Of a DNA stretch of 64,000 bases, positions 52,465 to 61,642 are shown in pieces (position 1 is the first letter of the stretch; every line of letters begins with the position of its first letter). The translations under genes were made by a program, and so were the position numbers. Location of the stretch: NCBI GenBank assembly GCA_015075185.1, contig JABTUW010000004.1:930001-994000 (forward strand), read 5' to 3'. Under the pieces are notes generated by a model that ran no database searches, was not told where the DNA came from, and saw only the letters and a list, made by a program, of their open reading frames with translations. The DNA comes from Anaerolineales bacterium. Its GTDB lineage: Bacteria > Chloroflexota > Anaerolineae > 4572-78 > J111.

Positions 52465-53979
52465 TCAGTTTACCAGCCCTTGTATGTAGGTCTTGACGGT
52501 CACCTTGGCCGGGTCTACACTGGCGGGCATATCCAGGTCAAGCTGATAAGCCGTTGCCTCTTGCGGTTCAATAATGCTGTTTTCACCGTAGACATCGGTA
52601 TCTTCCGTCGCCAACAGTTGGCCTTGGTGATCGTAGACCGCCACGACCACAGTTGCCCAGGAGAGCCGCTGGCCGGAGTTATTGACGGCCTCGCCGCTGA
52701 AATGCCAGCTCCCCCCGGTCTGTTCCTGGGTCTCGTTGCGGCTTTCCAGGCTCACATGCTTATAACTGTTGGAAAGAGCCGACACCACCCGCACTTTGGC
52801 TTGATCCAGCTTGTCCGACTGGTCGAGCACATTATCCACCCCACTGAAGTTGTTGAAGTGATAGGGCACGCTCTGGCCTGGCTCCAGGGCGTAAGGCAGG
52901 TAGGCGCTGTCGGCATCCAAGACGGTTCCATCGGCAGCATAGAGGCCGGCCAGGATCAAAACCTCAACCGTTCCCTCGGCCTTGTTCGTTACGCTGCCCA
53001 CCAGGTGGGTGTAGCCTTCTTCGTCAAGATAGATCCTCGGCTCCGACAGCTCCAGGTTCGGCGCCTTTTCGGTGCGGACCGGCTCGGCGTCAAGATAAAC
53101 GGCCCAGCTCTTAACCGTCGGGACGGGGCCGGACATGCTAATGCGGAAAGCGGTGCGGTCGTTGCCGCTGGCGTCTCCGGCCGGGGCCAGGTAGCCCGCC
53201 ATCGCCGCATAGGAATTGGCGGCCACGACATGCTGGTCGCTGTCGAGCGCCGCACCGGCCATCGTATTCAATTCAACCGCTGTCTCACCCAGGTTGACCA
53301 ACTCACCGACGATGTAACCCGTTCCGTCATCGCCCTTGACCATCTGGTCATTCTGAACTTCCACCTTTACCTCTTTGGCATCGGTTGGGACGAAATCGGC
53401 AACGCTGGCTTCATAAGTTTCCGGCTTGCCTTCTTCCATGTTGAGCAAATAGGCAAAAGGAGCGGATTGGCCGGGCTGGATAGTCCACAGCAGTGGGTGT
53501 ATCACCACCGTGTCCACCGGATTATCCGCGTCATCCTTGAGCAACGCTTGACCGCTGGCATCTTTGATGCTGATGGTCAACTCGACCTGGGTCACGGCGG
53601 TATCCGTACCGTTGTAGATGTTACCAACCAGGTGGTAGTAGCTAAAGAAGCCGCCGGTATCTTGATAGCCAAACACATCGGTCACGACCACATCTTTGGG
53701 TAGGTCTGCGTGAACTGCCTCGCTTTCGGCAGCGGCTCTCCCGATTTCAGCGGAAGATTCCGCCCTGTTCGAGGCCTTCTTTTTCACTTGGGCCAGCGCC
53801 TCATTCACTGCATAGACCGGCTCATTGTTTTCAGCCTCAACCGGCGCGATGGCGGCTTCCACCACTCCGGGAACGGCCGGCTTTTCTTGATCGGGCGAAG
53901 AAGCTGACACCTGGTTACAAGCTATCGAAGTTACGGTAAAGAGAGCGATCAGAAGAAGAATGAGTAGTTGCCGTAGCAT
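52465..53979 (-). CDS. Lipoprotein with several FxLYD-like beta-sandwich repeats
   Basis: A 504-residue exported lipoprotein: signal to FTVTSIACNQVS with Cys21, then a linker rich in Glu, Ala and Lys (to about 95). At least four related segments follow, each with a G-x-V-N-N/G-E type turn and an alternating hydrophobic strand: YYHLVGNIYNGTDTAVTQVE, TGYIVGELVNLGETAVELNT, YTHLVGSVTNKAEGTVEVLI and WHFSGEAVNNSGQRLSWATV. Each is followed by a PGQSxPF-like motif, as in FxLYD domains. No enzyme motif is seen. It is a surface protein of unknown role, without an evident partner gene. Confidence 0.8.
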   Translation of the reverse strand: MLRQLLILLLIALFTVTSIACNQVSASSPDQEKPAVPGVVEAAIAPVEAENNEPVYAVNEALAQVKKKASNRAESSAEIGRAAAESEAVHADLPKDVVVTDVFGYQDTGGFFSYYHLVGNIYNGTDTAVTQVELTISIKDASGQALLKDDADNPVDTVVIHPLLWTIQPGQSAPFAYLLNMEEGKPETYEASVADFVPTDAKEVKVEVQNDQMVKGDDGTGYIVGELVNLGETAVELNTMAGAALDSDQHVVAANSYAAMAGYLAPAGDASGNDRTAFRISMSGPVPTVKSWAVYLDAEPVRTEKAPNLELSEPRIYLDEEGYTHLVGSVTNKAEGTVEVLILAGLYAADGTVLDADSAYLPYALEPGQSVPYHFNNFSGVDNVLDQSDKLDQAKVRVVSALSNSYKHVSLESRNETQEQTGGSWHFSGEAVNNSGQRLSWATVVVAVYDHQGQLLATEDTDVYGENSIIEPQEATAYQLDLDMPASVDPAKVTVKTYIQGLVN

Positions 53980-54091
53980 GGGTTGACTGTGTTCCTTTTG
54001 AGTTTTTAAGGTATTGTTTTGGATGGAGTATTCCCAACGGCGCGAGGCTAAAGCCGCTGCGCCGAAAGAGCCAAGCCCAGCCAGGCTTGGC

Positions 54092-54298
54092 TTACAGCGC
54101 TGCTCGCTTCAATCGGGGTGGCTGCTGAGGTTTGGCCAATTTAGCGCGGGCCATCTGGGCCAGCTTCCACAACAGCGCCTGGCCGCCCAATCGCCCCAAT
54201 CCGTTAGCCTGAATAAGCCGCTCCTGCTTCGCTTCTCGCAACAGGTCATTATACTGCTCTTGCCGCATCATTAAATCAGAATGTCCTACTAACATCAT
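54092..54298 (-). CDS. Small hypothetical protein with a strong ribosome-binding site
   Basis: A 68-residue basic, helical protein: MMLVGHSDLMMRQEQYNDLL, then REAKQERLIQANGL and a Lys/Arg/Pro-rich end. AGGAGG lies five bases before the second ATG (54295) and two bases before the first, a stronger site than most genes here. The LLREAKQERL pattern resembles short uncharacterised proteins I associate with Chloroflexota and Actinobacteria; that link is from memory only. It ends about 110 bases before the lipoprotein start on the same strand. Its 3' end lies in a GC-rich palindromic stretch (GCCAAGCC/GGCTTGGC, 54071-54092). Confidence 0.6.
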   Translation of the reverse strand: MMLVGHSDLMMRQEQYNDLLREAKQERLIQANGLGRLGGQALLWKLAQMARAKLAKPQQPPRLKRAAL

Positions 54299-54329
54299 GG
54301 CCTCCTGGTCAACTTACCTGCTTTAATAA

Positions 54330-54366
54330 CCTTCCAGTTCCCCAACAGAGTTGGGGGACTGGAAGG
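54330..54366. repeat. Hairpin upstream of the small ORF
   Basis: CCTTCCAGT (54330-54338) and ACTGGAAGG (54358-54366) enclose the further pair CCCCAAC/GTTGGGG. The arms pair over about 16 bases with one bulge. Confidence 0.75.
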
Positions 54367-54495
54367 GGAACTTGCTTTGCTGCTGTCGAATACAGCGCGA
54401 ATTTTATTTATAGGTATAGTTTAGGTGATGGCCGTCTCATGAACGTTACGGGAATCGTTACGGAAGAAGTAAAACTGAGACCTCAGCCAGGTCTG

Positions 54496-54520
54496 TAGGA
54501 TAAGTTGTTAACTTGTCCTA
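54496..54520. repeat. Short hairpin upstream of the DapF-like gene
   Basis: TAGGATAAGTT (54496-54506) pairs with AACTTGTCCTA (54510-54520) with one mismatch and a 3-base loop. A similar ACAAGTTGGCAGCTTGT motif lies between cbiQ and cbiO near 58784-58800. The gap 54299-54647 holds no recognised gene. Confidence 0.65.
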
Positions 54521-54647
54521 TACTGCCATAAAATTGAAACGCATCCACCTTAGCCAGGCAATTTGGCCGTGATTTTGATATGGCCTAAAATGTAGCGAAT
54601 TTAGCATTTTATCAGTGCAATCTGTGGTTAAAGCCAGGACGGGTAAA

Positions 54648-55508
54648 ATGAAGGCTCACTTTTACAAATACCAGGCGCTCGGCAACGATATGGTCGTCAT
54701 TGATCCGGCTCGCTTTGATTTTCCCCTGACTCCGGCCACGATTCGCCTTATCTGCGACCGCCACTTCGGCCTGGGCAGCGATGGCATTTGCAATGGCCCT
54801 TTGCCCGGCGAGAGACAGCCCCACCAGATGCGTTTTTTCAATCCCGACGGCAGCGAGTCCGGTAAGAGTGGCAATGGCTTGCGCATTTTCGCCCGGTATT
54901 TGTGGGATCAGGGTTATGCGCAGGATTCAGTTTTTGATATTGGGATTGGGGGTGGGGTGGTCAAGGCTGAGATAAAAGACAAAACGGCCCGGACCCTGGC
55001 CATCGAAATGGGCCAACTGTCGTTTCACAGCACCGATATTCCGGTCAGTGGTTCGCCGCGAGAGGTTGTCAACGAAACAATGCATCTGGCTGGAAGGCAT
55101 TATCGCGTGACGGCTGTGACCATCGGCAATCCGCACTGTGTTATCTTTACCGAAGAGGTATCCGAGGCAGCGACCCGTGCCGCCGGCCCGGCCATTGAAG
55201 TGGATGCGCATTTCCCCCAGCGGACCAACGTCCAATTTGTGCAGGTCGTGGACCGGCATACGCTCCAAATCGAGATTTGGGAGCGCGGGGCTGGCTATAC
55301 CCTGGCCTCCGGCACATCCTCATGCGCGGCGGCGGGGGCGGCGGTCAAAACCGGGCAGTGCGCCAGCCCGGTCGAGGTGCGCATGCGGGGCGGTACGGCG
55401 TCCGTGACTCTTGCCGCGGATTGGCAGGTGTTGCTGACAGGTGAGGTGGAAGCGGTGGGTTCTGGAATTTTTGCGGCGGATCTAGTCGCCAGGTTTGAGA
55501 GAGAGTGA
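54648..55508 (+). CDS. Diaminopimelate epimerase-like protein lacking both catalytic cysteines
   Basis: DapF-fold protein of 286 residues from the ATG at 54648 (MKAHFYKYQALGNDMVVIDP); the frame also opens at 54615. DapF interconverts LL- and meso-diaminopimelate using two cysteines. Here the first site reads KSGNGLRIF (Ser74, where DapF has CGNGxRC) and the second reads ASGTSSCAAAG (Ser221, where DapF has ACGTGACA). The substrate-binding GAGET reads GAGYT. The fold motifs MRFFNPDGSE, GNPHCVIF and IWERGAG are kept. It may be a divergent Ser-using enzyme, a different isomerase, or inactive. No other lysine-pathway gene is adjacent. Confidence 0.82.
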   Translation: MKAHFYKYQALGNDMVVIDPARFDFPLTPATIRLICDRHFGLGSDGICNGPLPGERQPHQMRFFNPDGSESGKSGNGLRIFARYLWDQGYAQDSVFDIGIGGGVVKAEIKDKTARTLAIEMGQLSFHSTDIPVSGSPREVVNETMHLAGRHYRVTAVTIGNPHCVIFTEEVSEAATRAAGPAIEVDAHFPQRTNVQFVQVVDRHTLQIEIWERGAGYTLASGTSSCAAAGAAVKTGQCASPVEVRMRGGTASVTLAADWQVLLTGEVEAVGSGIFAADLVARFERE

Positions 55509-55511
55509 AGG

Positions 55512-56348
<837 letters not shown>

Positions 56349-56420
56349 GTACTTCTCCAATTGAGTGAATCTTTGCCTGCGGAGGGTCAAAATGCACTTT
56401 GACACTCCACACCATCTCTT

Positions 56421-57575
56421 TTACGACGCCAGGCCCAAGGCCCGTAAGGGTTCAACTCGCAGCAAGAGTCTAATGGAGACCAACCCGCCCAGGGGGCCAA
56501 TCAACAGCAGGGTGACAATGGCGGTCACGACGGCAGTGGGGGTGAAGACAATCGCACTAATGGAACTCAGCGCCAGCGACAGCCCCAGCGTACCCAACCC
56601 GCCAAGGGCAATGCCCAAAATCGTCACCACAATGATTTGCAGCATAGCCGCTATCGCGACAGTCAAATTTGAGGCGCCAATTGCCTTGAGCACCCCAATC
56701 TGGGCCACCTTTTGCAGCGTTTGAATCTGGAAAAAGCCGCCGATCACCAGGATGCCGATCAGCAAGGTAAACGTCCGCTGCGTGTTTAAGGTGCTCTGCT
56801 GCGGCCCGTAACCGGGCGTGTTTTCATAAGCGGTCTTGAGGTCGGCTGCTTCCAAATTGCTAACCTGCTGCTCGATCCGCTGGGTTATAACCTCACGGCT
56901 GGCCGGATTGTCCAGTTTCACAGCAACGACATTGAAGATAAATTCCTGAGCTGGGTCACGCTCCACCTGGGCTTTGGGCTTGATTTCATCCCAGGCGAGA
57001 AGCGGCACAAAGACAGACGGCTGAATCGAGTAGCGGCGGCTGTCGGTGATGCCCACCACTCGCAGGGTGTAGAACTTTTCTTCGGTGCCCTGAATGGTTT
57101 TTATGGTAAAGGTATCGCCGATTTTTAAGCCCGCCTCCAGCGCCACATTCTGGTCAATCACCGCTTCCTTGCTGCGCCGGCTCTGCAAAACGTGACCCTC
57201 CCGCGCTGGCGGCGCCCCCGGCTTGCCCGGCTCAACGCCAATGAGCGAGGCGTCCAGCGGTTCCTGGCCCGACAGAATAATGGAAGTACTGGCAAAGCCG
57301 ATGGGTCCAACCTCCTTGACCCCCGGCACACGGGCGATATTGTTCAACTGGGAGCGTCCCACCCGGCTGGAAGGGATGGAAAACTCTACATTCTTTTGAT
57401 ACATCAACAACTCGGCGTCGAGATTTTCGATATATTCACGGTTGCCCAGCCCTAACCCTTCGGCCAGGGCGGCTATGAACAAAACCAGCGTCGTAATCAG
57501 CGCAATCACCAGGCCGATCAGCAAAAATCGCCCCTTGTTCCGCCACATTTCCTTAAACGCCAAATAAAAGGCCAT
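56421..57575 (-). CDS. FtsX/MacB-like ABC permease (DevC type)
   Basis: Membrane partner of the ATPase, 384 residues. One N-terminal transmembrane segment (about 15-38), a large extracytoplasmic domain (about 40-265, with VKEVGPIGFASTSIILSGQE and YTLRVVGITDSRRYSIQPSV), then three C-terminal helices (about 270-300, 310-345, 350-372) with the coupling segment LQKVAQIGVLKAIGASN. This is the MacB/DevC layout with the ATPase as a separate protein. No HlyD/MacA adaptor gene is adjacent, so it may work alone as expected in a single-membrane cell. A strong promoter with a palindrome lies upstream. Confidence 0.88.
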   Translation of the reverse strand: MAFYLAFKEMWRNKGRFLLIGLVIALITTLVLFIAALAEGLGLGNREYIENLDAELLMYQKNVEFSIPSSRVGRSQLNNIARVPGVKEVGPIGFASTSIILSGQEPLDASLIGVEPGKPGAPPAREGHVLQSRRSKEAVIDQNVALEAGLKIGDTFTIKTIQGTEEKFYTLRVVGITDSRRYSIQPSVFVPLLAWDEIKPKAQVERDPAQEFIFNVVAVKLDNPASREVITQRIEQQVSNLEAADLKTAYENTPGYGPQQSTLNTQRTFTLLIGILVIGGFFQIQTLQKVAQIGVLKAIGASNLTVAIAAMLQIIVVTILGIALGGLGTLGLSLALSSISAIVFTPTAVVTAIVTLLLIGPLGGLVSIRLLLRVEPLRALGLAS

Positions 57576-57663
57576 TACTCTAACTTTCTTAAACGTGAGG
57601 TTTCTAAAACCTGTCAGATCTTATCTAAACCCGTTTATTTTTTAACGCGAACTAATTGAACCA

Positions 57664-57692
57664 AGTATAACACATTTCTCACCATTTGTCAA
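57664..57692 (-). promoter_or_regulatory. Strong sigma70-type promoter with an operator-like palindrome
   Basis: On the minus strand TTGACA (57687-57692), a 17-base spacer and TATACT (57664-57669), about 90 bases before the permease ATG. The palindrome CAATATATTG (57690-57699) overlaps the -35 hexamer, where a repressor could block it. The rest of 57576-57964 is A/T-rich, with a TATAAT on the plus strand at 57799, and no gene is evident. Confidence 0.85.
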
Positions 57693-57964
57693 TATATTGT
57701 CTACATTTATTAAAGTTTTACCCCAAATGCTTGTAACTCAGTTTCAAAAAGATTTGTGATAGGTAGGAAAATATGATTGATGGTTTAGGTATTAATCTCT
57801 TATAATTAGACAAGCTACAATGATGTTTGGACCGAGGGGTAGCCAGCTTTTTGCAGTTGCAAAAGAAATTTGGCGGTCACTCAGTTTTGGATATTGCCGA
57901 AATGGAATCAGGTCTTTCTGATGAGGACTATTCGAATTCGTCGAGTAGAAAGTGGAGGCGACGG

Positions 57965-58753
57965 CTAGGGCCGCTCCAGTCCATGGGCTTCGAGCAATTC
58001 CACATTCTCCATCAGCCTTTCGGTCGGACCATCGGCTACTATCCGCCCTTCGTCCATAATCACCATGCGCGGAAAAAGCTCGCGGACCATCAGCATATCG
58101 TGAGAGGAGATGAGCATGGTCAGCGGCAGTTCACGCAGTAGGGTAATGAGCGACCGCCGGGCGCGCGGATCCAATCCGGCTGAGGGTTCATCCAGCACCA
58201 AAATTTCCGGGTCCATGGCCAGCACGGTCGCAATGGCAATCCGCTTCTTCTCCCCGACACTGAGATGATAGGACAGCCGTTCGGCGTACTGGCTCATACG
58301 CACCTGTTCCAGAGCGCGCGCCACTCGCGCCCGTACCTCGACTTCGGGCAGGCCCATGTGGAGAGGGCCAAAGGCCACATCCTCGAACACGGTCGGCGAA
58401 AAAAGCTGGTCGTCGGGATTTTGGAAGACCAGCCCCACTTTGGCCCGGATGACCGGCAGATTCGCTTTAGTGAGGAGGAGTCCAGCCACCTGGATGGGAC
58501 TGTCATGACCTAAAATGCCGTTCAAGTGCAGCATCAAGGTACTCTTGCCCGCCCCATTCGGCCCGACCAGGGCCACTTTTTCACCCCGGTTAATCCGCAG
58601 CGACACCCCTTTCAAGGCTGGATGTCCATCAGGATAGTGGAAGGATAAATTTTCCACCGCCAGCGTCACGACTTCATCATCCTGAATGCCCGTATGGACC
58701 ATTGGCTTGGGTAGACTGGAAGAGGCTACTGCTGGGTTATGAATGACCGGCAT
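57965..58753 (-). CDS. cbiO: Cobalt/nickel ECF transporter ATPase
   Basis: ATPase subunit of the group I energy-coupling-factor importer formed with the next two genes, 262 residues. Walker A GPNGAGKSTL, Q-loop FQNPDDQLFSP (the PDDQ form typical of CbiO/EcfA), signature LSVGEKKRIAIATVL, Walker B ILVLDEPSAGLD and SHDMLMVREL. It follows cbiQ after about 60 bases with AAGGAG in between. Only one ATPase is present, so it would act as a homodimer, as in other CbiMNQO systems. Confidence 0.93.
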   Translation of the reverse strand: MPVIHNPAVASSSLPKPMVHTGIQDDEVVTLAVENLSFHYPDGHPALKGVSLRINRGEKVALVGPNGAGKSTLMLHLNGILGHDSPIQVAGLLLTKANLPVIRAKVGLVFQNPDDQLFSPTVFEDVAFGPLHMGLPEVEVRARVARALEQVRMSQYAERLSYHLSVGEKKRIAIATVLAMDPEILVLDEPSAGLDPRARRSLITLLRELPLTMLISSHDMLMVRELFPRMVIMDEGRIVADGPTERLMENVELLEAHGLERP

Positions 58754-58812
58754 AGCAAAATCCTATCTTGAGTGAAAATAAGGAGAACAAGTTGGCAGCT
58801 TGTCCCACAAAA

Positions 58813-59604
58813 TCAAACTTGAGCGATAATCTGGACGATGAGCAAAATCATCCCAGCGGCCAGGCAAAACAGCCAGTCATGGGGTCGCATCCTATGCGGG
58901 TTCAGAGTTAGAAATTGGCCATCATAGCCCCGAGCCAGCATGGCGCTGTAAACCCGGTCGCTGCGCTCGTAGCTGCGAATAAAAAGCTGGCCGGCCATGT
59001 GCCCGGCAACCCGCGCCCGCCAGGGAATCGAACCACCACTGCGGTAGCCGGGCAAACGGGCGCTGCGCGACTCGCGGGCGCGGAGCAGGCGCATCACTTC
59101 ATCCACCAGTACAAACAGGTAACGATAGGTAAAAGAGACCACCGCCGTTATCAAGGGCGGCACGCGCAGGTGACGTAGCGCATGCATCAAATCTGGAAAC
59201 TGGGTTGTCGCCACGAGCAGGATGGCTACTTGCACCGACAGCCAGCTCCGGGCGACGATGCTGGCGCAGCGAATAAAACCGGCATCGGTGGCGGTCAACT
59301 GCCAGGGGCCGAGGGGTAGCGTGAAAACGGACTGGCCGGGTACAGTAAAAATCAGGGCCAGAGCCGGCAGGGCAAACGGCAGAGCAATAAAGGAGCGTTT
59401 AAAACTGTAACTGATACCTAAACCAGCCTGAATATTGGCCAGCACGACTACACCCCAGGCCAGCAAAAACGCCAGCCAGGCTCCATCGGGCAGCAGCGCA
59501 TTGGATACAATAAAAAGAACCGTCACCACCACCTTGACTCGTGGGTCCAGGCGATGGATCAGGCTCTCTCTCGCCTCGTAGCGATCGAAGGTATTGGCGT
59601 GCAT
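58813..59604 (-). CDS. cbiQ: Cobalt/nickel ECF transporter transmembrane subunit CbiQ
   Basis: Coupling subunit (T component), 263 residues. Four to five transmembrane helices and the cytoplasmic coupling helix with the conserved LRAREXR-type motif seen as MRLLRARESRSAR, and a second SYERSDRVYSAMLARGYDG (the Ala-Arg-Gly signature). DPRVKVVVTVLFIVSNALLP near the N-terminus is family-typical. Its ATG overlaps the stop of the CbiM gene (TAATG), showing translational coupling. It links the substrate subunit CbiM to CbiO. Confidence 0.93.
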   Translation of the reverse strand: MHANTFDRYEARESLIHRLDPRVKVVVTVLFIVSNALLPDGAWLAFLLAWGVVVLANIQAGLGISYSFKRSFIALPFALPALALIFTVPGQSVFTLPLGPWQLTATDAGFIRCASIVARSWLSVQVAILLVATTQFPDLMHALRHLRVPPLITAVVSFTYRYLFVLVDEVMRLLRARESRSARLPGYRSGGSIPWRARVAGHMAGQLFIRSYERSDRVYSAMLARGYDGQFLTLNPHRMRPHDWLFCLAAGMILLIVQIIAQV

Positions 59605-60617
59605 TACCGCGAAGCGGGCTGCCCGGCTTTAGGGGTTGGCCTTGCTGCTGAACGGAATATGAACCGCCCAATGCCGAAAGCAGTAGCGGCAACAACGAGC
59701 GCGCCAATCAGTCCCGCCACAATTGTTGAGGCCGTACTTTTACCCAGGAAAGGAATAGTATAATCGGGCAAGATATTGTAAGGTGCAGCCTGTCCCTGAG
59801 CCAGGAAACCCATATCTTCGGCAACACGTTCCAGCCCATCCGGGTCAGCGGACGCCAGGGGCGAAAGCAGAACGAGCGCGAGGGCAATGGTCAAGCCAAT
59901 AACGACCCAACCTGCCCCCCCCCGAGCCTTGACTGTTTCCACCTCTAACAAATCGGGCCGGGTTTGGGTAATGAAAGCTAAGGCAGCGACCGTAATTAAT
60001 GCCTCGCCAATGCCAATCAGGGCATGCACGCCCAGCATCGCCGGGACTGCTATGCCGAAAGGCGATGTGTCGCTGAAGCCTAATTGCAGTGCTGTTACAA
60101 AAGCCCCCGCCATGACGGTCAACCAGGCGGCGACAGCCGCTACAGCCAGGCGCACAGTCCGGCTCTGCCCGACCACACTGCGATAGAGGCCGTAACCAAT
60201 CAATGCGGTCAGCAGTCCCATGTTAAAAATATTGGCGCCCATCACCAGCAAGCCGCCATCCTGGAACAAAAATGCCTGTAAGCCAATAACACAGGCCATC
60301 ACCAGCATCCCGGCCCACGGGCCCAGTACAATCGCGGCCAGCGCCCCGCCCAACATATGCCCCGAAGTACCCCCGGCCACCGGGAAGTTGAGCATCTGGG
60401 CGGCAAAGATAAAAGCGGCCATAATTCCCATCAGTGGAATCTGGCGCTCACCCAGTTGGTCCTGAGTTTTGCGGACCGCAATACCCAAAAGTACAACCGT
60501 GGCGATCCAAAAAATGAAGGCGATGGGCAAACTTAGAAAACCATCAGGAATGTGGAGCGCCGGGTCGTCAACGACAGCCTGCAAGAAATCCGGAAAAACC
60601 GGCCACAACAGCAACAT
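59604..60617 (-). CDS. cbiM: CbiM fused to a CbiN-like (PDGLE) domain, substrate subunit
   Basis: Metal-capturing subunit of the importer, 337 residues. Classical CbiM begins Met-His-Ile-Pro-Asp-Gly, where the amino terminus and His2 hold Co/Ni. Here the motif reads LHIPDGFLSLP after about 20 additional residues, so the Met is replaced by Leu and a leader must be removed if the N-terminus binds metal. GGTSGHMLGGALAAI carries the second conserved His. Residues about 230-337 are a CbiN/PDGLE domain (ADPDGLERVAEDMGFL). The ATG has GGAAGG upstream. The operon order is cbiM-cbiQ-cbiO. Cobalt versus nickel is not settled; hemA and moeA in the window do not decide it. Confidence 0.9.
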   Translation of the reverse strand: MLLLWPVFPDFLQAVVDDPALHIPDGFLSLPIAFIFWIATVVLLGIAVRKTQDQLGERQIPLMGIMAAFIFAAQMLNFPVAGGTSGHMLGGALAAIVLGPWAGMLVMACVIGLQAFLFQDGGLLVMGANIFNMGLLTALIGYGLYRSVVGQSRTVRLAVAAVAAWLTVMAGAFVTALQLGFSDTSPFGIAVPAMLGVHALIGIGEALITVAALAFITQTRPDLLEVETVKARGGAGWVVIGLTIALALVLLSPLASADPDGLERVAEDMGFLAQGQAAPYNILPDYTIPFLGKSTASTIVAGLIGALVVAATAFGIGRFIFRSAARPTPKAGQPASR

Positions 60618-60662
60618 CGTTTACCTTCCTTTCCATTTTTGTTTTGGGACTTTGTGGGGAAA

Positions 60663-60676
60663 TGCAACTATTTGCA
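60663..60676. promoter_or_regulatory. Candidate operator upstream of the CbiMQO operon
   Basis: TGCAA at 60663-60667 and TTGCA at 60672-60676 form a 5-4-5 inverted repeat 46 bases before the cbiM ATG. Further GCAAATGCAAAT copies lie at 60739-60750. The spacing suits a metal-responsive repressor, but no regulator gene is adjacent. The short A/T-rich gap leaves no room for a cobalamin riboswitch. Confidence 0.4.
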
Positions 60677-60751
60677 GACGTATTGTATGGCAGAAAAATA
60701 TATTTGTCAAGTCAATATTTAGCTAAAGTTAATAATCGCAAATGCAAATAT

Positions 60752-61420
60752 TCACAACCAGGGATTGCTGGCTCGCTCGCGGCCAATTGTCGTCACCGGG
60801 CCGTGGCCGGAGCACACAACCGTTTCATCAGGCAGCACCATCAATTTGTGGTTGATGCTGGCCATCAGGGTTTCGTAATCGCCGCCAGGCAGATCGGTGC
60901 GACCAATGCCCCCGGCAAAAAGGACATCCCCATCAAAAATGATGCCGGCTTTTTCTTCGTAAAAACTCACGTGGCCGGGTGTGTGACCGGGGGTGAACAA
61001 CACCTGAAACGTATGCGTGCCAAAAGAGATGGTATCGCCTTCGGCCAGGAGCAAATCAGGTTCCGGGCTGGGCGAAGCGTCGAGGCCAAACAGGCTGGCC
61101 CCGCCGTTTTGACGGAGGAGGGGTAAATCCAGCGGATGAATAGCCAGGGGCGCGCCCGTCGCTTCGACCAGCGGGCCGTTGGCCAGAATGTGGTCAAAGT
61201 GAGCATGAGTATTCAAAATATATTTGATGGTCAGCCCCAAGGCTCTAATCTCGGCCAGAATTCGCTCCGGCTCTTCGCCAGGATCAATGACGACTCCTTC
61301 CCTGGTCAATGGACAGCCGGCAAGGTAGCAATTGGTTTGGATCGGTCCAACCAGGAGTTGACGGAAAATGCCAACTCCACGGGGGCCTGGAATGATAGTA
61401 CCACTTCCTGTTGCAGCCAT
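60752..61420 (-). CDS. Metallo-beta-lactamase-fold hydrolase, glyoxalase II-like
   Basis: Zinc hydrolase of 222 residues. Metal ligands: THAHFDHILAN (HxHxDH), His in LFTPGHTPGHVSF, Asp in GIIFDGDVLFAGGIGRTDLP and the last His in CSGHGPVTTIGRE. The N-terminal GPIQTNCYLAG and VIDPGEEPERIL are typical of the YcbL/glyoxalase II branch. Glyoxalase II proper has a longer C-terminal domain; this short form often hydrolyses other thioesters. AAAGG lies before the ATG. It is divergent from the response regulator gene. Confidence 0.9.
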   Translation of the reverse strand: MAATGSGTIIPGPRGVGIFRQLLVGPIQTNCYLAGCPLTREGVVIDPGEEPERILAEIRALGLTIKYILNTHAHFDHILANGPLVEATGAPLAIHPLDLPLLRQNGGASLFGLDASPSPEPDLLLAEGDTISFGTHTFQVLFTPGHTPGHVSFYEEKAGIIFDGDVLFAGGIGRTDLPGGDYETLMASINHKLMVLPDETVVCSGHGPVTTIGRERASNPWL

Positions 61421-61642
61421 AACGTTACCTTTCTGACAGGTTGATTGAATACCCTTACCTTATCAAATAGACGACAATGGGGTGCAAAATCTTCCGATTT
61501 TGGAGGGATGGTTTCTGGGGTTGGCCTGCCCTATTCTACCACATTTCCTCTGGAATGCGATTAAAATAAGGGCATTGGCCGTCTTTGAGGTTGAGAGAAT
61601 AATAAGGTTATCTAAACGATGGGCAAGAGGGGGAACAACAGG

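Noticed and set aside
52480..53703. A 407-codon frame antisense to the FxLYD lipoprotein
   Set aside because: The minus-strand protein has a lipoprotein signal and internal domain repeats; the plus frame has neither signal nor domain.
57827..58141. A 104-codon plus-strand frame at the 3' end of cbiO
   Set aside because: Most of it is antisense to the end of cbiO, and the first 45 codons lie in an A/T-rich gap without a ribosome-binding site.
60618..60751. Possible cobalamin riboswitch before cbiM
   Set aside because: The gap is only 134 bases and A/T-rich, with no B12-box-like core; a protein operator is more likely.
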